A stretch of DNA of 27,143 bases from assembly GCA_964368275.1 (NCBI GenBank), contig CAYJAQ010000018.1, positions 1 through 27,143 on the forward strand, read 5' to 3'. The DNA is from CAYJAQ01 sp964368275 (GTDB taxonomy: Bacteria; Bacillota_I; Bacilli_A; ML615J-28; CAG-313). Below, piece after piece: positions 8,109 through 15,717 of this stretch; within the stretch, counting starts at the first letter, position 1, and the number at the start of each line of letters is the position of its first letter. A program made the position numbers and the translations under genes. The notes below the pieces were generated by a model. The model saw only the letters and a list, made by a program, of their open reading frames with translations, had not been told where the DNA came from and made no database searches.

Positions 8109-8408
8109 CTAATTATTAGTTAGAACTTTCACTTTATAGTAAGTACATAAGTCTTTTACTACTTGTTGATTTTCACTAGGCAAGTAGTATAAACAACTAA
8201 TGTTTAGCGTTAATAACAATTCATCAATTAAGACAGCTGTATTAGCAAAGTTACCAGCTTTCATTAATTTAGCAAAAGGAACGTATACTTCGACTTCTTT
8301 TTTGAGCTGTTTAATTTCACAAAGGCGATCGACAATTAAAACACGTCCTTTTAGTTTATTAGCAAAATCAGATGTACTTTTATCAATAGCCCCAACGACT
8401 ATCTTCAT
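8109..8408 (-). CDS. Small uncharacterised protein
   Basis: I do not recognise this 99-residue protein. It starts MKIVVGAIDKST and alternates short beta-like hydrophobic stretches (VLIVDRL, VEVYVPF, TAVLIDELLL, ISCLYYLP, VKVLTNN) with helical parts, as in a small Rossmann-like or flavodoxin-like alpha/beta fold. There is no signal peptide, membrane segment or cysteine cluster. I prefer ATG 8408 (GAGGTG a few bases upstream) over an in-frame ATG five codons earlier. It is the first gene of the minus-strand run and lies divergent from the thiT operon, 41 bases before the DapA-like gene. A possible promoter (TTTACA-N15-TAAAAT, 8422-8448) has sub-optimal spacing. Confidence 0.65.
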   Translation of the reverse strand: MKIVVGAIDKSTSDFANKLKGRVLIVDRLCEIKQLKKEVEVYVPFAKLMKAGNFANTAVLIDELLLTLNISCLYYLPSENQQVVKDLCTYYKVKVLTNN

Positions 8409-8465
8409 ATTGCACCTCATCATTTTAATATATGACTTATCTTGTAAAAAAGGAACGTAGATAAC

Positions 8466-8494
8466 TTGCTAAAAAGCAAAAAATGCAGTATAAT
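8466..8494 (+). promoter_or_regulatory. Sigma-A promoter of the TPP-riboswitch operon
   Basis: TTGCTA (8466-8471) and a perfect TATAAT (8489-8494) are separated by 17 bases. Transcription would begin near 8501, about 12 bases before the conserved GGGGAGC of the TPP aptamer. Confidence 0.8.
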
Positions 8495-8510
8495 AATATC
8501 GAACAATTAA

Positions 8511-8588
8511 ACGGGGAGCTTTTTGCTGAGAGGTTATTTATATAACGACCCTTAAAACCTGATCTAGGTAATTCTAGCGTAGGGAAAT
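8511..8588 (+). ncRNA. TPP (THI-box) riboswitch
   Basis: The conserved THI-box elements appear in order: GGGGAGC (8513-8519), GCTGAGAG (8525-8532), ACGACCC, ACCTGATC, and CTAGCGTAGGGAA (8575 on). This is the thiamine pyrophosphate aptamer. It precedes thiT, the thiamine transporter gene. The 34 bases between the aptamer and the start codon hold no hairpin with a T run, so control is more likely at translation initiation than by termination. That is inference; the exact expression platform was not resolved. Confidence 0.96.
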
Positions 8589-8622
8589 TAGCCATCACCT
8601 GTTATTGTTAATGGAGGAAATT

Positions 8623-9171
8623 ATGAAAAAAACGTTACTTCCCTTAACAGAAACAGCTATCTTAATTGCGCTTGCTGCTGTTTTGGAATTAGTATTTAAA
8701 AACTTTCTTATTTTAAAAATGCCCCAAGGTGGATCGGTATCTATTGCGATGCTACCAATCATGTTAGTAGGGTTTCGTCATGGGGTGCGATATGGCTTTG
8801 CAGCTGGCCTTTGTTTTGCTGTCATTAATTTTATTTTTGATGGTTTAGTATGGCACTGGGGCTCAATAATCTTTGATTATTTGCTAGCCTTTGTTTTATT
8901 AGGTGTTACTGGCTTCTTTAAAAATAAAGCTAATAAATATTGGTTTTTCCTACTAGGTATTCTATTAGCTTGTACACTACGTTATTTAATGCATTCTTTC
9001 TCGGGTGTTTTATTCTTTGGCGAGTATGCTCCAGAAAAATATCAAAATGCTGTTTGGCTTTATTCATTTATTATTTACAACCTTGGTTATAATGCTGTTT
9101 CCACCGCTTTGTCAATGGCGATAGGTAGTATTTGTTATCCATTTATAATTAAAAAAAATCCCCAACAATAG
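8623..9171 (+). CDS. thiT: Thiamine transporter ThiT (ECF-type substrate-binding S component)
   Basis: This 182-residue protein with about six membrane segments is the substrate-specific S component that docks with the shared EcfAA'T energising module, which is not encoded in this window. The segment MPQGGSVSIAMLPIMLVGFR is characteristic of ThiT (YuaJ). The start is ATG 8623 with GGAGGA 6 bases before it; the in-frame ATG at 8605 lies closer to the aptamer and has no ribosome binding site. The TPP riboswitch immediately upstream independently supports thiamine as ligand. The stop codon TAG is embedded in the ribosome binding site of the next gene, so the two are coupled. Confidence 0.95.
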   Translation: MKKTLLPLTETAILIALAAVLELVFKNFLILKMPQGGSVSIAMLPIMLVGFRHGVRYGFAAGLCFAVINFIFDGLVWHWGSIIFDYLLAFVLLGVTGFFKNKANKYWFFLLGILLACTLRYLMHSFSGVLFFGEYAPEKYQNAVWLYSFIIYNLGYNAVSTALSMAIGSICYPFIIKKNPQQ

Positions 9172-9180
9172 GAGGTTTGA

Positions 9181-9705
9181 ATGCCTGAAAAACTTACTTT
9201 TCTACTTTGGTTACTACCACTTCTATTAGTAATTGGCTTACTAATCCGCTATTTACTATTAAGTGGTACTAAATCAAATAAGCAACTAATCGAAAAACTG
9301 ACAAACTACTTAACTGAAAAAAGTATTCCGTTTGAAATTAGTGAAGAAAATAACAGTGCATATGACGCATTAATCAAAATTAAAGATTCGTCTTTTTTAA
9401 TTAAAACTTTAGCTGTTCCCCAAAATGCAGAAATTGTTATAAACAATCGTACTACTTGGGAACTTCGTTACGGAGCAGGTAATAATCCTGGGAAAGCCCA
9501 ACCTTATAAGCAGTATATTCCCGCTATTATTCCTTTTATGAATTATGAATCTGATATTGACCATCGTAAGGTGTTAATCGTCAGTCCCAAGCCCAAGAAA
9601 GTTGTAAAATGGATAAATGAATGTGAGATGATCTTTGTTGACCCTAAGACTAATGTCTATGGGATTAACATAATTAATGATAAAGAATTCGATTACTTCG
9701 AATAG
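9181..9705 (+). CDS. Uncharacterised single-pass membrane protein
   Basis: I do not recognise this 174-residue protein. A strongly hydrophobic N-terminal helix (about residues 5-27, ending LLIRYLLL) is followed by a soluble alpha/beta domain, probably cytoplasmic or membrane-tethered. The stretch YDALIKIKDSSFLIKTLAV followed by TTWELRYGAG recalls the beta-hairpin of restriction-endonuclease-like folds, but the acidic residue of an ExK motif is absent, so any nuclease activity is doubtful. GAGNNPGKAQPYKQY is a distinctive conserved-looking segment. AGGAGG 6 bases upstream sets the start. It lies 9 bases after thiT and 9 before the BspA-like gene, so it is in the TPP-controlled operon. Confidence 0.75.
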   Translation: MPEKLTFLLWLLPLLLVIGLLIRYLLLSGTKSNKQLIEKLTNYLTEKSIPFEISEENNSAYDALIKIKDSSFLIKTLAVPQNAEIVINNRTTWELRYGAGNNPGKAQPYKQYIPAIIPFMNYESDIDHRKVLIVSPKPKKVVKWINECEMIFVDPKTNVYGINIINDKEFDYFE

Positions 9706-9714
9706 AGGTGCTAC

Positions 9715-11100
9715 ATGAAAGATATGTTAAAAAATAAAAGAATACTAATTGGATTAATATGCTTAATATTAGTGTTAGTTTTAGCCGAAGTTGGATTAAC
9801 TAACCTTGCTGGCACAAAACCAGACGATCCAGTTATTGACAATCCCGAAAAGCCTGATGAAAAGGTAGATCAATCAGAGAAATATCCAACTCCCGAAAAT
9901 TATACTAAAAACTTAAAATATACCTTAGTTAATAATGAAGGTTATAAAGTATCTTGTGGTGAGGCTGTGAAATCATTTAGTGATAATATTATTTATATTC
10001 CCCCATCTCATCTTGACGAGACACAATCACCCGAAGAATTACCAGTCATTGAAATTGATACAAAAGGATTTGCATATGATAAAGACGATATCAATAATTG
10101 TAATAACATTATTAATCGAATTATTTTACCGAGTTCTATTAGAAAAATAGGTAGTGCTGCTTTCAAAGATTGTCAAAATCTTGAAGAAATAAACATTTCT
10201 CGCAGTTGTACAACTATTGATAATCTGGCTTTTGAGGGATGCAAGAAATTGAAATCGCTGAGCTTCTCGAATTTAGTTTCTTTAACGAACATCGCATCTG
10301 ATGCTTTTAACGATACCCCTCTTCTTACCGAGGCTGTTAGTGGACCCCTTTATATTGCGACAGTTTTGTTTGCCTATATTGGTGAAGAATCTGGTGAATT
10401 AATTGTCAAAGAAGGAACACTAAGAATAAATGATTATGCTTGTCAAAATAAAAAGATTACCAAAGTAACTTTTCCTAAAAGTTTAAAGTATATTGGCGAA
10501 GCTGCTTTTAGTGGCACATTGATTAGCGAACTGACTATTCCAAGAAATATTGAAACAATTAGCAAAAATGCATTTAGTGATATTACAACTTTAACTAGCT
10601 TGACGATTGAAGAAGGAATTAAAGTAATTGCTGATTATGCATTTCGCAATACAAAAATTACAAAAGTAACAATCCCGGAATCATTAACAGAACTTGGTAG
10701 TTACTTGTTTGCTGAATGTAAAGGCTTATCCGAAGTACGGATTTTAGCAAGAATTACCGCTTTAAATGAATTTACCTTTGCTAATTGTACAAATCTAAAG
10801 ACAATTACGCTACCTATTAGCCTAGTGAGTATAGCTAATAATTGTTTCGCTAATAACTCTTCTTTAACGGGAATTTCGATTCCTGGTTCAATTAAGGAGA
10901 TTGGTATAGAAGCATTTGCCAATTGCCATAGTGTAGTAGGTATTGAGTTACCAAGCACACTTACAAAGGTTGGTCAAGGAGCTTTTTCCGGATGGTCTAA
11001 AAACCAGATAATTGACATATATCTGTCGGCTGAAGAGGCATCAAAGTTTAATCCTAATTGGCAGGATGGCTGTAATGCATCCATCAGCTACCGCGGATAA
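9715..11100 (+). CDS. BspA-type leucine-rich-repeat (LRR_5) surface protein
   Basis: This 461-residue protein has an uncleaved-looking N-terminal signal anchor (about 9-31, IGLICLILVLVLAEVG), a Pro/Asp/Glu-rich linker (about 34-60), and about a dozen BspA-type repeats from about 125 to 440. The repeats follow the pattern I-x-x-x-A-F-x-x-C-x-x-L-x-x-I-x-I-P-x-S-I/L, for example AFKDCQNLEEINIS and CFANNSSLTGISIP. Such proteins are exported and often bind host or matrix components in gut and oral bacteria. No LPXTG sorting motif or C-terminal anchor is present, so the N-terminal helix would hold it in the membrane with the repeats outside. GAGGTG precedes the start. It is last in the thiT operon, and its stop overlaps the start of a terminator region. 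Confidence 0.9.
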   Translation: MKDMLKNKRILIGLICLILVLVLAEVGLTNLAGTKPDDPVIDNPEKPDEKVDQSEKYPTPENYTKNLKYTLVNNEGYKVSCGEAVKSFSDNIIYIPPSHLDETQSPEELPVIEIDTKGFAYDKDDINNCNNIINRIILPSSIRKIGSAAFKDCQNLEEINISRSCTTIDNLAFEGCKKLKSLSFSNLVSLTNIASDAFNDTPLLTEAVSGPLYIATVLFAYIGEESGELIVKEGTLRINDYACQNKKITKVTFPKSLKYIGEAAFSGTLISELTIPRNIETISKNAFSDITTLTSLTIEEGIKVIADYAFRNTKITKVTIPESLTELGSYLFAECKGLSEVRILARITALNEFTFANCTNLKTITLPISLVSIANNCFANNSSLTGISIPGSIKEIGIEAFANCHSVVGIELPSTLTKVGQGAFSGWSKNQIIDIYLSAEEASKFNPNWQDGCNASISYRG

Positions 11101-11102
11101 AG

Positions 11103-11125
11103 AAAAAGGGCATACGCCCTTTTTT
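11103..11125. terminator. Bidirectional rho-independent terminator between BspA-like gene and tldE
   Basis: AAAAGGGC (11104-11111) pairs with GCCCTTTT (11116-11123) around the loop ATAC. A T run follows on the plus strand, and an A run on the left arm gives a T run on the minus strand. It ends both the plus-strand thiT operon and the minus-strand tldD-tldE operon, whose stop codon overlaps it. Confidence 0.88.
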
Positions 11126-12455
11126 ATTTACCAGAAATATTCATGCTGCTAATTTTAATTGTAGGTGCAGAAATACCAATAAAGTTTTCTTCTAAGTCAT
11201 TAGCAATTCCCGTAACGTTATTTAACATTTCATAGAAATTACCAGATAGGACAAACAAAGTAATTGGCTTATCAATCTTACCATTTTTGATATAGAAACC
11301 TTTAGATTGAACATTGAAATCACCTGAAATAGGATTTAATCCGGCATGAAGCCCTGTAACTTCGGTAATATAAACACCATCTTTGATGGTAGAAATTAAC
11401 TCGTCAAAGGATAATTCGCCAGGTTCTAAATACATATTTGTACAATTTACGCCAACATTACTGCTTACATTAGCCTTAAAACCATTACCAGTGCTAGTTG
11501 TCTTGAAATAATCAGCTGTTGCTAGATTGTGCAATAACCCGGTAAAAACACCTTTGTCAACAACTTTTTTTGAATAACAAGGTACTCCTTCGTCATCAAA
11601 AGGAATCATGCTAATTGCTTTTGGGGTAAACGGATCATCGATAATAGTAATATTATCACCAAAGAATTTCTTACCAGCTTTATCAGTTAAAATTGTAGCT
11701 TTTTTAACAGCCGATTCACCAGAAAAAACTGATGAGAAAGCTGAGAAAATGGAAGTAATTGCTGAATACTTTATGGCAGTTTCATACTTACCAGAGGCTG
11801 GAGTTGTACCGCCTAAAGCTAGTAACGCTTCACTAGATGCTTCTTTGACAATTTTTTCAGTGTCCAATTTCTTAAATTCGAATCCGATATCTCCATATCC
11901 GCCCAGTGTTGTATCAGTACCATTTGTTGCCATTGCTGCAGCGCTAGCAACTACATAGCTAAAGTTTCTTTCAAGGTTTAAGCCCTTAGAATTGATAATC
12001 TTTGTATTAGAAGATTTTTCCATATATTCAAGATAACCAACTTTAACGATGCGCTTATCAACAGCTAAAATATCTTTCTCAATTTTTTGAAGTAATTCAA
12101 CTTTCTCAGCGGTTGAATAAGATGAATAGTCAGCTTTTTTATTTGGAACGCTTCTATAAGAGCCTTTTCCATCGTAAATAAACTCTTTTTCCGTTTTAGT
12201 TAGTTTATTAGCATTTTCAATTAATTGCTTTATAGCAAATCTAATTGTTGCATCATCCGTAGATTCGACATAAATGTAGCCCATTTGATTATTATATAAA
12301 CCGCGAATTGAAATACCTAATTGTTGCTTAAAGCTGTTTTTCTCAAGGTTACCATTCATAACTCCAATAGAATTACTTTCTTCAGATACAACGAATATTT
12401 CAATTTCTTCAATACCTTCTTTTTTGGCAAGGTTAATAATTTCTTGATATGTCAT
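11124..12455 (-). CDS. tldE: TldE/PmbA-family protein (metalloprotease partner subunit)
   Basis: This 443-residue member of the TldD/PmbA family lacks the HExxxH zinc motif, as is normal for TldE (PmbA), which forms a heterodimer with TldD that degrades unfolded or leader peptides. In enterobacteria the pair matures microcin B17 and cuts CcdA. The N-terminal EEIEIFVVSEESNSIGVMNG and C-terminal GLHAGLNPISGDFNVQSKGF segments are typical. The start codon overlaps the tldD stop (TAATG-type, sharing one base) with AAAGGAGG upstream, so the two subunits are co-translated. Length is usual for the family. No peptide substrate gene is evident in the window. Confidence 0.93.
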   Translation of the reverse strand: MTYQEIINLAKKEGIEEIEIFVVSEESNSIGVMNGNLEKNSFKQQLGISIRGLYNNQMGYIYVESTDDATIRFAIKQLIENANKLTKTEKEFIYDGKGSYRSVPNKKADYSSYSTAEKVELLQKIEKDILAVDKRIVKVGYLEYMEKSSNTKIINSKGLNLERNFSYVVASAAAMATNGTDTTLGGYGDIGFEFKKLDTEKIVKEASSEALLALGGTTPASGKYETAIKYSAITSIFSAFSSVFSGESAVKKATILTDKAGKKFFGDNITIIDDPFTPKAISMIPFDDEGVPCYSKKVVDKGVFTGLLHNLATADYFKTTSTGNGFKANVSSNVGVNCTNMYLEPGELSFDELISTIKDGVYITEVTGLHAGLNPISGDFNVQSKGFYIKNGKIDKPITLFVLSGNFYEMLNNVTGIANDLEENFIGISAPTIKISSMNISGK

Positions 12456-13852
12456 TAGTTCTTACCTCCTTTACCACCGACAGTTAAATGTGAAACACGA
12501 ATAGTTGGTTGACCAACATTTGTAAATACGCTACCGCTTGAAGACCCACAAATACCTTGAGCAACTTTTAGATTATCAGCGATCATATCGATTCTTAGTA
12601 GAACATCTTTACCGGATCCTACTAAAGTAGCACCACGAACTGGTTTAGTAATTTTACCATCTTCAATCATATAGCCTTCATTAACAGCGAAATTGAACTC
12701 GCCGGTTGCTGGTTGGACGCTTCCTCCCCCCATGCGTTTAGCAAATAATCCATGTTTAGTATTCTTGATAATTTCATCAAAAGTACTAGAACCATTTAAG
12801 AAATATGTGTTAGTCATTCGTGAAGTAGGGATGTATTTGTAAGATTCACGGCGACCAGAAGATGTGATAGGATGATTCATGCGTGGTGAATTGCGGCGGT
12901 CAACCAAATAACTCTTTAAGATACCATTTTCGATTAACATCTTCTTTTGGCTTATATTACCTTCATCGTCAACATTGATTGAACCCCAAGCATTTTCATC
13001 AGTACCAGAGTCAACAGCGTTAACGATATCACTTGCAATCTTATCACCTAATTTACCACAGAAGACACTCATGCCTTTACCAACGGAAGTTGCTTCAAGT
13101 GAGTGGCCACAAGCTTCATGTAATATAACACCGCCAAAACCATTATTGATGACAACAGGCATTTCGCCACCTTCCATCTCGTCAGCGTGTAACATTATAA
13201 CTGCACTCTTGGCTACATCTTTGGCCATCGCAACAGCGTCAAAATCATCATACATTGACATATCTTGGCTCTTGCCGAGATTATCGCCCATTGCTTGCAT
13301 TTTTTCACCATCACTAGCTATTGCTTGAATTGAAAAACGAGTATTAAGTCGATGATCATGTGCTTTAATTTGATCAGATGAGAAGACAAACATTTCTTGA
13401 TTTTTTCTAGTTAACATGGTAAGTACTTGAATGATCTCAGGAGAATAAGCACTTGCTGCGTCACTGGCTGCTTTTAGCATTGGACTTGGATCATCATAAA
13501 TCCGGTCTTCTTTTATCTTTACAAAATTATCATTTGTGTTATCAACGAAATGTTGGCAAAATACTACTTGGTCGCCTGAGAAACTACCTCTTAATTTTTT
13601 GGCAACACTTAGTAAGTTTTCATAGCTAATATCAGTAGTGCTGCCGTTAACAACAGTATCACCTTTCACAAGTCTTACGGCAGCGCCATGAATTGCTGAA
13701 GTTGTAACTTTTGATACAAGACCACTTACCATCTCGGTGTAGTCATTTATAGTATCTTCCATAAATACTTCAGCATAGTCTGCTCCAGTTTTTAATGCTT
13801 CATTGATTATTGTGAGGCATTGTTCATCGGTTAAATGATTTAATTTTTTCAT
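12455..13852 (-). CDS. tldD: TldD metalloprotease subunit
   Basis: This 465-residue zinc peptidase is the catalytic partner of TldE. The HExxxH motif is HEACGH (His245, Glu246, His250) in GFGGVILHEACGHSLEA, and Cys435 in GICGSSSGS is the expected third zinc ligand. The C-terminal NVGQPTIRVSHLTVGG is conserved. Substrate peptides are threaded into the TldD-TldE cavity and cleaved with little sequence specificity. The start has AGAGGAAA upstream. The gene lies 42 bases after tlyC, separated from it by a terminator. No strong promoter fits in that gap, so some read-through or a weak promoter must drive it. Confidence 0.95.
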   Translation of the reverse strand: MKKLNHLTDEQCLTIINEALKTGADYAEVFMEDTINDYTEMVSGLVSKVTTSAIHGAAVRLVKGDTVVNGSTTDISYENLLSVAKKLRGSFSGDQVVFCQHFVDNTNDNFVKIKEDRIYDDPSPMLKAASDAASAYSPEIIQVLTMLTRKNQEMFVFSSDQIKAHDHRLNTRFSIQAIASDGEKMQAMGDNLGKSQDMSMYDDFDAVAMAKDVAKSAVIMLHADEMEGGEMPVVINNGFGGVILHEACGHSLEATSVGKGMSVFCGKLGDKIASDIVNAVDSGTDENAWGSINVDDEGNISQKKMLIENGILKSYLVDRRNSPRMNHPITSSGRRESYKYIPTSRMTNTYFLNGSSTFDEIIKNTKHGLFAKRMGGGSVQPATGEFNFAVNEGYMIEDGKITKPVRGATLVGSGKDVLLRIDMIADNLKVAQGICGSSSGSVFTNVGQPTIRVSHLTVGGKGGKN

Positions 13853-13883
13853 TTTGATTTCCTCTTACTTTCATATTCTATAA

Positions 13884-13905
13884 CAAAAAAGAAGCTAGGC
13901 TTCTT
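13884..13905 (-). terminator. Rho-independent terminator of the CorC-family gene
   Basis: AAGAAGC and GCTTCTT (13899-13905 with 13889-13895) form a 7-bp stem with a 3-nt loop, followed on the minus strand by a run of six T. The stop codon of the gene at 13895 lies in the stem and loop. Confidence 0.75.
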
Positions 13906-15310
13906 CTTCACTGTCTTTTAAATTATTTTTATCAGTATTTGACGCCTTATTATTAATGTCAATAATGTCTAACTTAGTGCGAAGAATTCGTCGCTCTACA
14001 ACTGATAAAATCGTAAAGCGTAATAATAGAATTGTTTCTTCAGCTAAGTCGTCATTATCTTCATCGCGATAAACAGCTGTTTGATATTCCAAAACTTCAT
14101 TTTCAGTCGGAACTTCTTCAGCTAAACTATATAAAAATCCTCCCACGTTAGTGTAAGGGCTATCTGGTGCCCTTCCTAATTCTAGAGTGTCAAATAAATC
14201 TTCAAGTGATACATCAGCGGATATATCATATGAGCTATCGGCGATTTTAATAATATCATCATAATTAATGTTATCGTCATGTTCGTCGTAAATTTCTCCA
14301 ACGATCTCTTCTAATGCATCCTCCATAGTAACAATACCACTTGTGCCACCATACTCGTCGGATACAATTGCCATATGTTTCTTTTCCTTTTGCATTAGAC
14401 GAATTAAATCATCGACTTTCATCGTCTTAGAAACAAATAATGGTTCTTTAATAAGTTTGCGAAAATCTACCTTTTCATTTTTAATTAAGGCAGTATAAAA
14501 ATCACGTTCACTAAGGATACCAATAATATGATCTTTATCCTCCGAATATACCGGAACTCGTGAAAATTTATACTTAAAGAAAATATTTTTAACCTCTTCA
14601 GCTGATGCATTTACATCGACTGCGATGATGTCTACCCGTGGAATCATAATATCGTAAATAGTACGTTCACCAATATCTAAGACACTTTGCATTAAATCAG
14701 CATCTTCGCTATCGATAACTCCCTCTTCCTCCATTGTGTCAATGATTGACTCCAGTTCAGATTCGGTAACCGTTGGTAGTTCTTCTTTTTTTGATTTTCG
14801 GAAAAATAGTTTTTTAATACCAATGAAGACAATTACAACGGGGTACATAATCTTTATAATGAAATAAAGAATGTTCGCATAGCGTAGAGCTATCTTTTCA
14901 GCATTTTCTTTGGTAATGCTTTTAGGCATAATCTCACCAAAAATTAAGACTATAATTGTCATAACAATAGTATTAATAATATTTGCTAGAGTAGGGTTAA
15001 CAATTAAGTTACCAAAAATAATAGTAGCAACTGAGGTTGCCCCAATATTAACAAAATTGTTTCCTACTAATATTGTCGATAAAGTTCGATCATAGTGTTC
15101 AGAAATCCAAAGGGCTTTTTTAGCACCTTTTTGTTTTTCTTCAACGGCTGAACGCAATCTCATAATGTTAACGGATGAGAAAGCTGTTTCTGAAGATGAA
15201 AAGAATGCTGAACAAAGGATTAAAAATAGAATACAGGCACCTAATCCAATAAATGCACCTGGTGATAATTCATTAATCGAATTACTAAGAAAATACCTGA
15301 GCGGACTCAA
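13895..15310 (-). CDS. CNNM/CorC (HlyC, TlyC)-family membrane protein with CBS pair
   Basis: This 471-residue integral membrane protein combines a CNNM (DUF21) domain, a CBS pair and a C-terminal CorC_HlyC domain. Membrane segments lie near 18-37, 72-95, 100-120 and 142-165, and FFSSSETAFSSVN (37-49) is the CNNM signature. The CBS modules span about 212-330 (MIPRVDIIAVD and YGGTSGIVTMEDALEEIVGEI). The last domain includes NVGGFLYSLAEEVP. Relatives are linked to Mg2+ or Co2+ efflux; the ion here is not shown. The first codon is TTG (15310) with GGTGGT about 10 bases upstream and no better start before the first membrane helix. A perfect consensus promoter lies just upstream, giving a leader of about 30 bases. 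Confidence 0.92.
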   Translation of the reverse strand: MSPLRYFLSNSINELSPGAFIGLGACILFLILCSAFFSSSETAFSSVNIMRLRSAVEEKQKGAKKALWISEHYDRTLSTILVGNNFVNIGATSVATIIFGNLIVNPTLANIINTIVMTIIVLIFGEIMPKSITKENAEKIALRYANILYFIIKIMYPVVIVFIGIKKLFFRKSKKEELPTVTESELESIIDTMEEEGVIDSEDADLMQSVLDIGERTIYDIMIPRVDIIAVDVNASAEEVKNIFFKYKFSRVPVYSEDKDHIIGILSERDFYTALIKNEKVDFRKLIKEPLFVSKTMKVDDLIRLMQKEKKHMAIVSDEYGGTSGIVTMEDALEEIVGEIYDEHDDNINYDDIIKIADSSYDISADVSLEDLFDTLELGRAPDSPYTNVGGFLYSLAEEVPTENEVLEYQTAVYRDEDNDDLAEETILLLRFTILSVVERRILRTKLDIIDINNKASNTDKNNLKDSEEEA

Positions 15311-15345
15311 GGTAACAACACCACCTTTTTGAGTAATTTTGCTAC

Positions 15346-15374
15346 ATTATAACATATTAACACAACTTTGTCAA
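15346..15374 (-). promoter_or_regulatory. Perfect-consensus sigma-A promoter of the CorC-family gene
   Basis: On the minus strand TTGACA (15369-15374) and TATAAT (15346-15351) are separated by exactly 17 bases, with a TATGT extended -10 box in front of TATAAT. All twelve core bases match consensus. Part of the -35 lies within a 10-bp inverted repeat (15365-15374 with 15406-15415). Confidence 0.93.
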
Positions 15375-15446
15375 AAGAATTACTATTGTCGCCTTGAAAA
15401 AATAGTTGACAAAGTCAATTATTTAGACTGTAGACAAATATAGTTT

Positions 15447-15479
15447 TAAAAAGAACGGATTTGGCGGTCCGTTCTTTTT
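15447..15479. terminator. Bidirectional hairpin terminator
   Basis: AAGAACGGA (15451-15459) pairs with TCCGTTCTT (15468-15476) around an 8-nt loop. T runs follow on both strands. No protein gene on the plus strand uses it, so its transcript is unknown. Confidence 0.7.
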
Positions 15480-15566
15480 CTGTTAGATATTAAGCAAATT
15501 TAAGCCAATTTTTGATTTTGTTACAAAAATTGTTGATAATATTCTCCATCTTATTATTGCCTTTTA

Positions 15567-15605
15567 ATGGCTACTTGGTTTTAGATTTCCAAGTAGCCAT
15601 TTTTT
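15567..15605 (+). terminator. Strong plus-strand terminator with no known upstream gene
   Basis: A perfect 12-bp stem pairs 15567-15578 with 15589-15600 around a 10-nt loop and is followed on the plus strand by TTTTT. The minus strand has only a short T run next to the stem, so the plus orientation is favoured. A weak promoter (TTGATT 15512-15517, GATAAT 15535-15540, 17-base spacing) could give an RNA of about 60 bases. Confidence 0.7.
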
Positions 15606-15633
15606 GACTATTTTTTAAAGTATACTAGTAAAC

Positions 15634-15712
15634 AAAAAAGACCGCCGACTTTGTCGACAGCCTGAAAAACATCCAGTAAGGATGTTTTAATCTGTCTATT
15701 ATCGTAAACCCT
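15634..15712 (-). ncRNA. Candidate small RNA downstream of the SpoVIF-family gene
   Basis: A promoter 10 bases after the spoVIF-like stop would produce an RNA of about 80 bases. The RNA contains a 9-bp hairpin (15680-15688 with 15666-15674) and ends in a terminator: GGCTGTCGAC-AAA-GTCGGCGGTC on the minus strand (15662 down to 15640), a 10-bp stem counting G-U pairs, followed by six T. The 5' GTAAGG (15715-15710) can pair with CCTTAC in the first hairpin, and GACAG (15696-15692) with CTGTC in the left arm of the terminator. This allows alternative folds. There is no open frame or known family match that I can name. It could instead be only a structured 3' end of the upstream transcript. Confidence 0.4.
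15640..15662 (-). terminator. Minus-strand rho-independent terminator
   Basis: A 10-bp stem (with three G-U pairs in RNA) encloses a three-base AAA loop, and six T follow on the minus strand (15639-15634). It ends either the small RNA candidate or the spoVIF-like transcript. Confidence 0.8.
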
Positions 15713-15717
15713 TACGA

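Noticed and set aside
8589..8622. Terminator or anti-terminator hairpin between the TPP aptamer and thiT
   Set aside because: No stem with a following T run could be drawn. Only a weak CCAT/ATGG pairing near the ribosome binding site is possible, so no expression platform is claimed.
12975..13328. Plus-strand open frame of 117 codons opposite tldD
   Set aside because: It lies wholly antisense to the conserved zinc-motif region of tldD, has no convincing ribosome binding site, and its composition is that of a complementary-strand shadow.
15560..15606. Hairpin as terminator for the minus-strand genes
   Set aside because: The minus strand has no adequate T run after this stem, while the plus strand has T5, so it was assigned to the plus strand.
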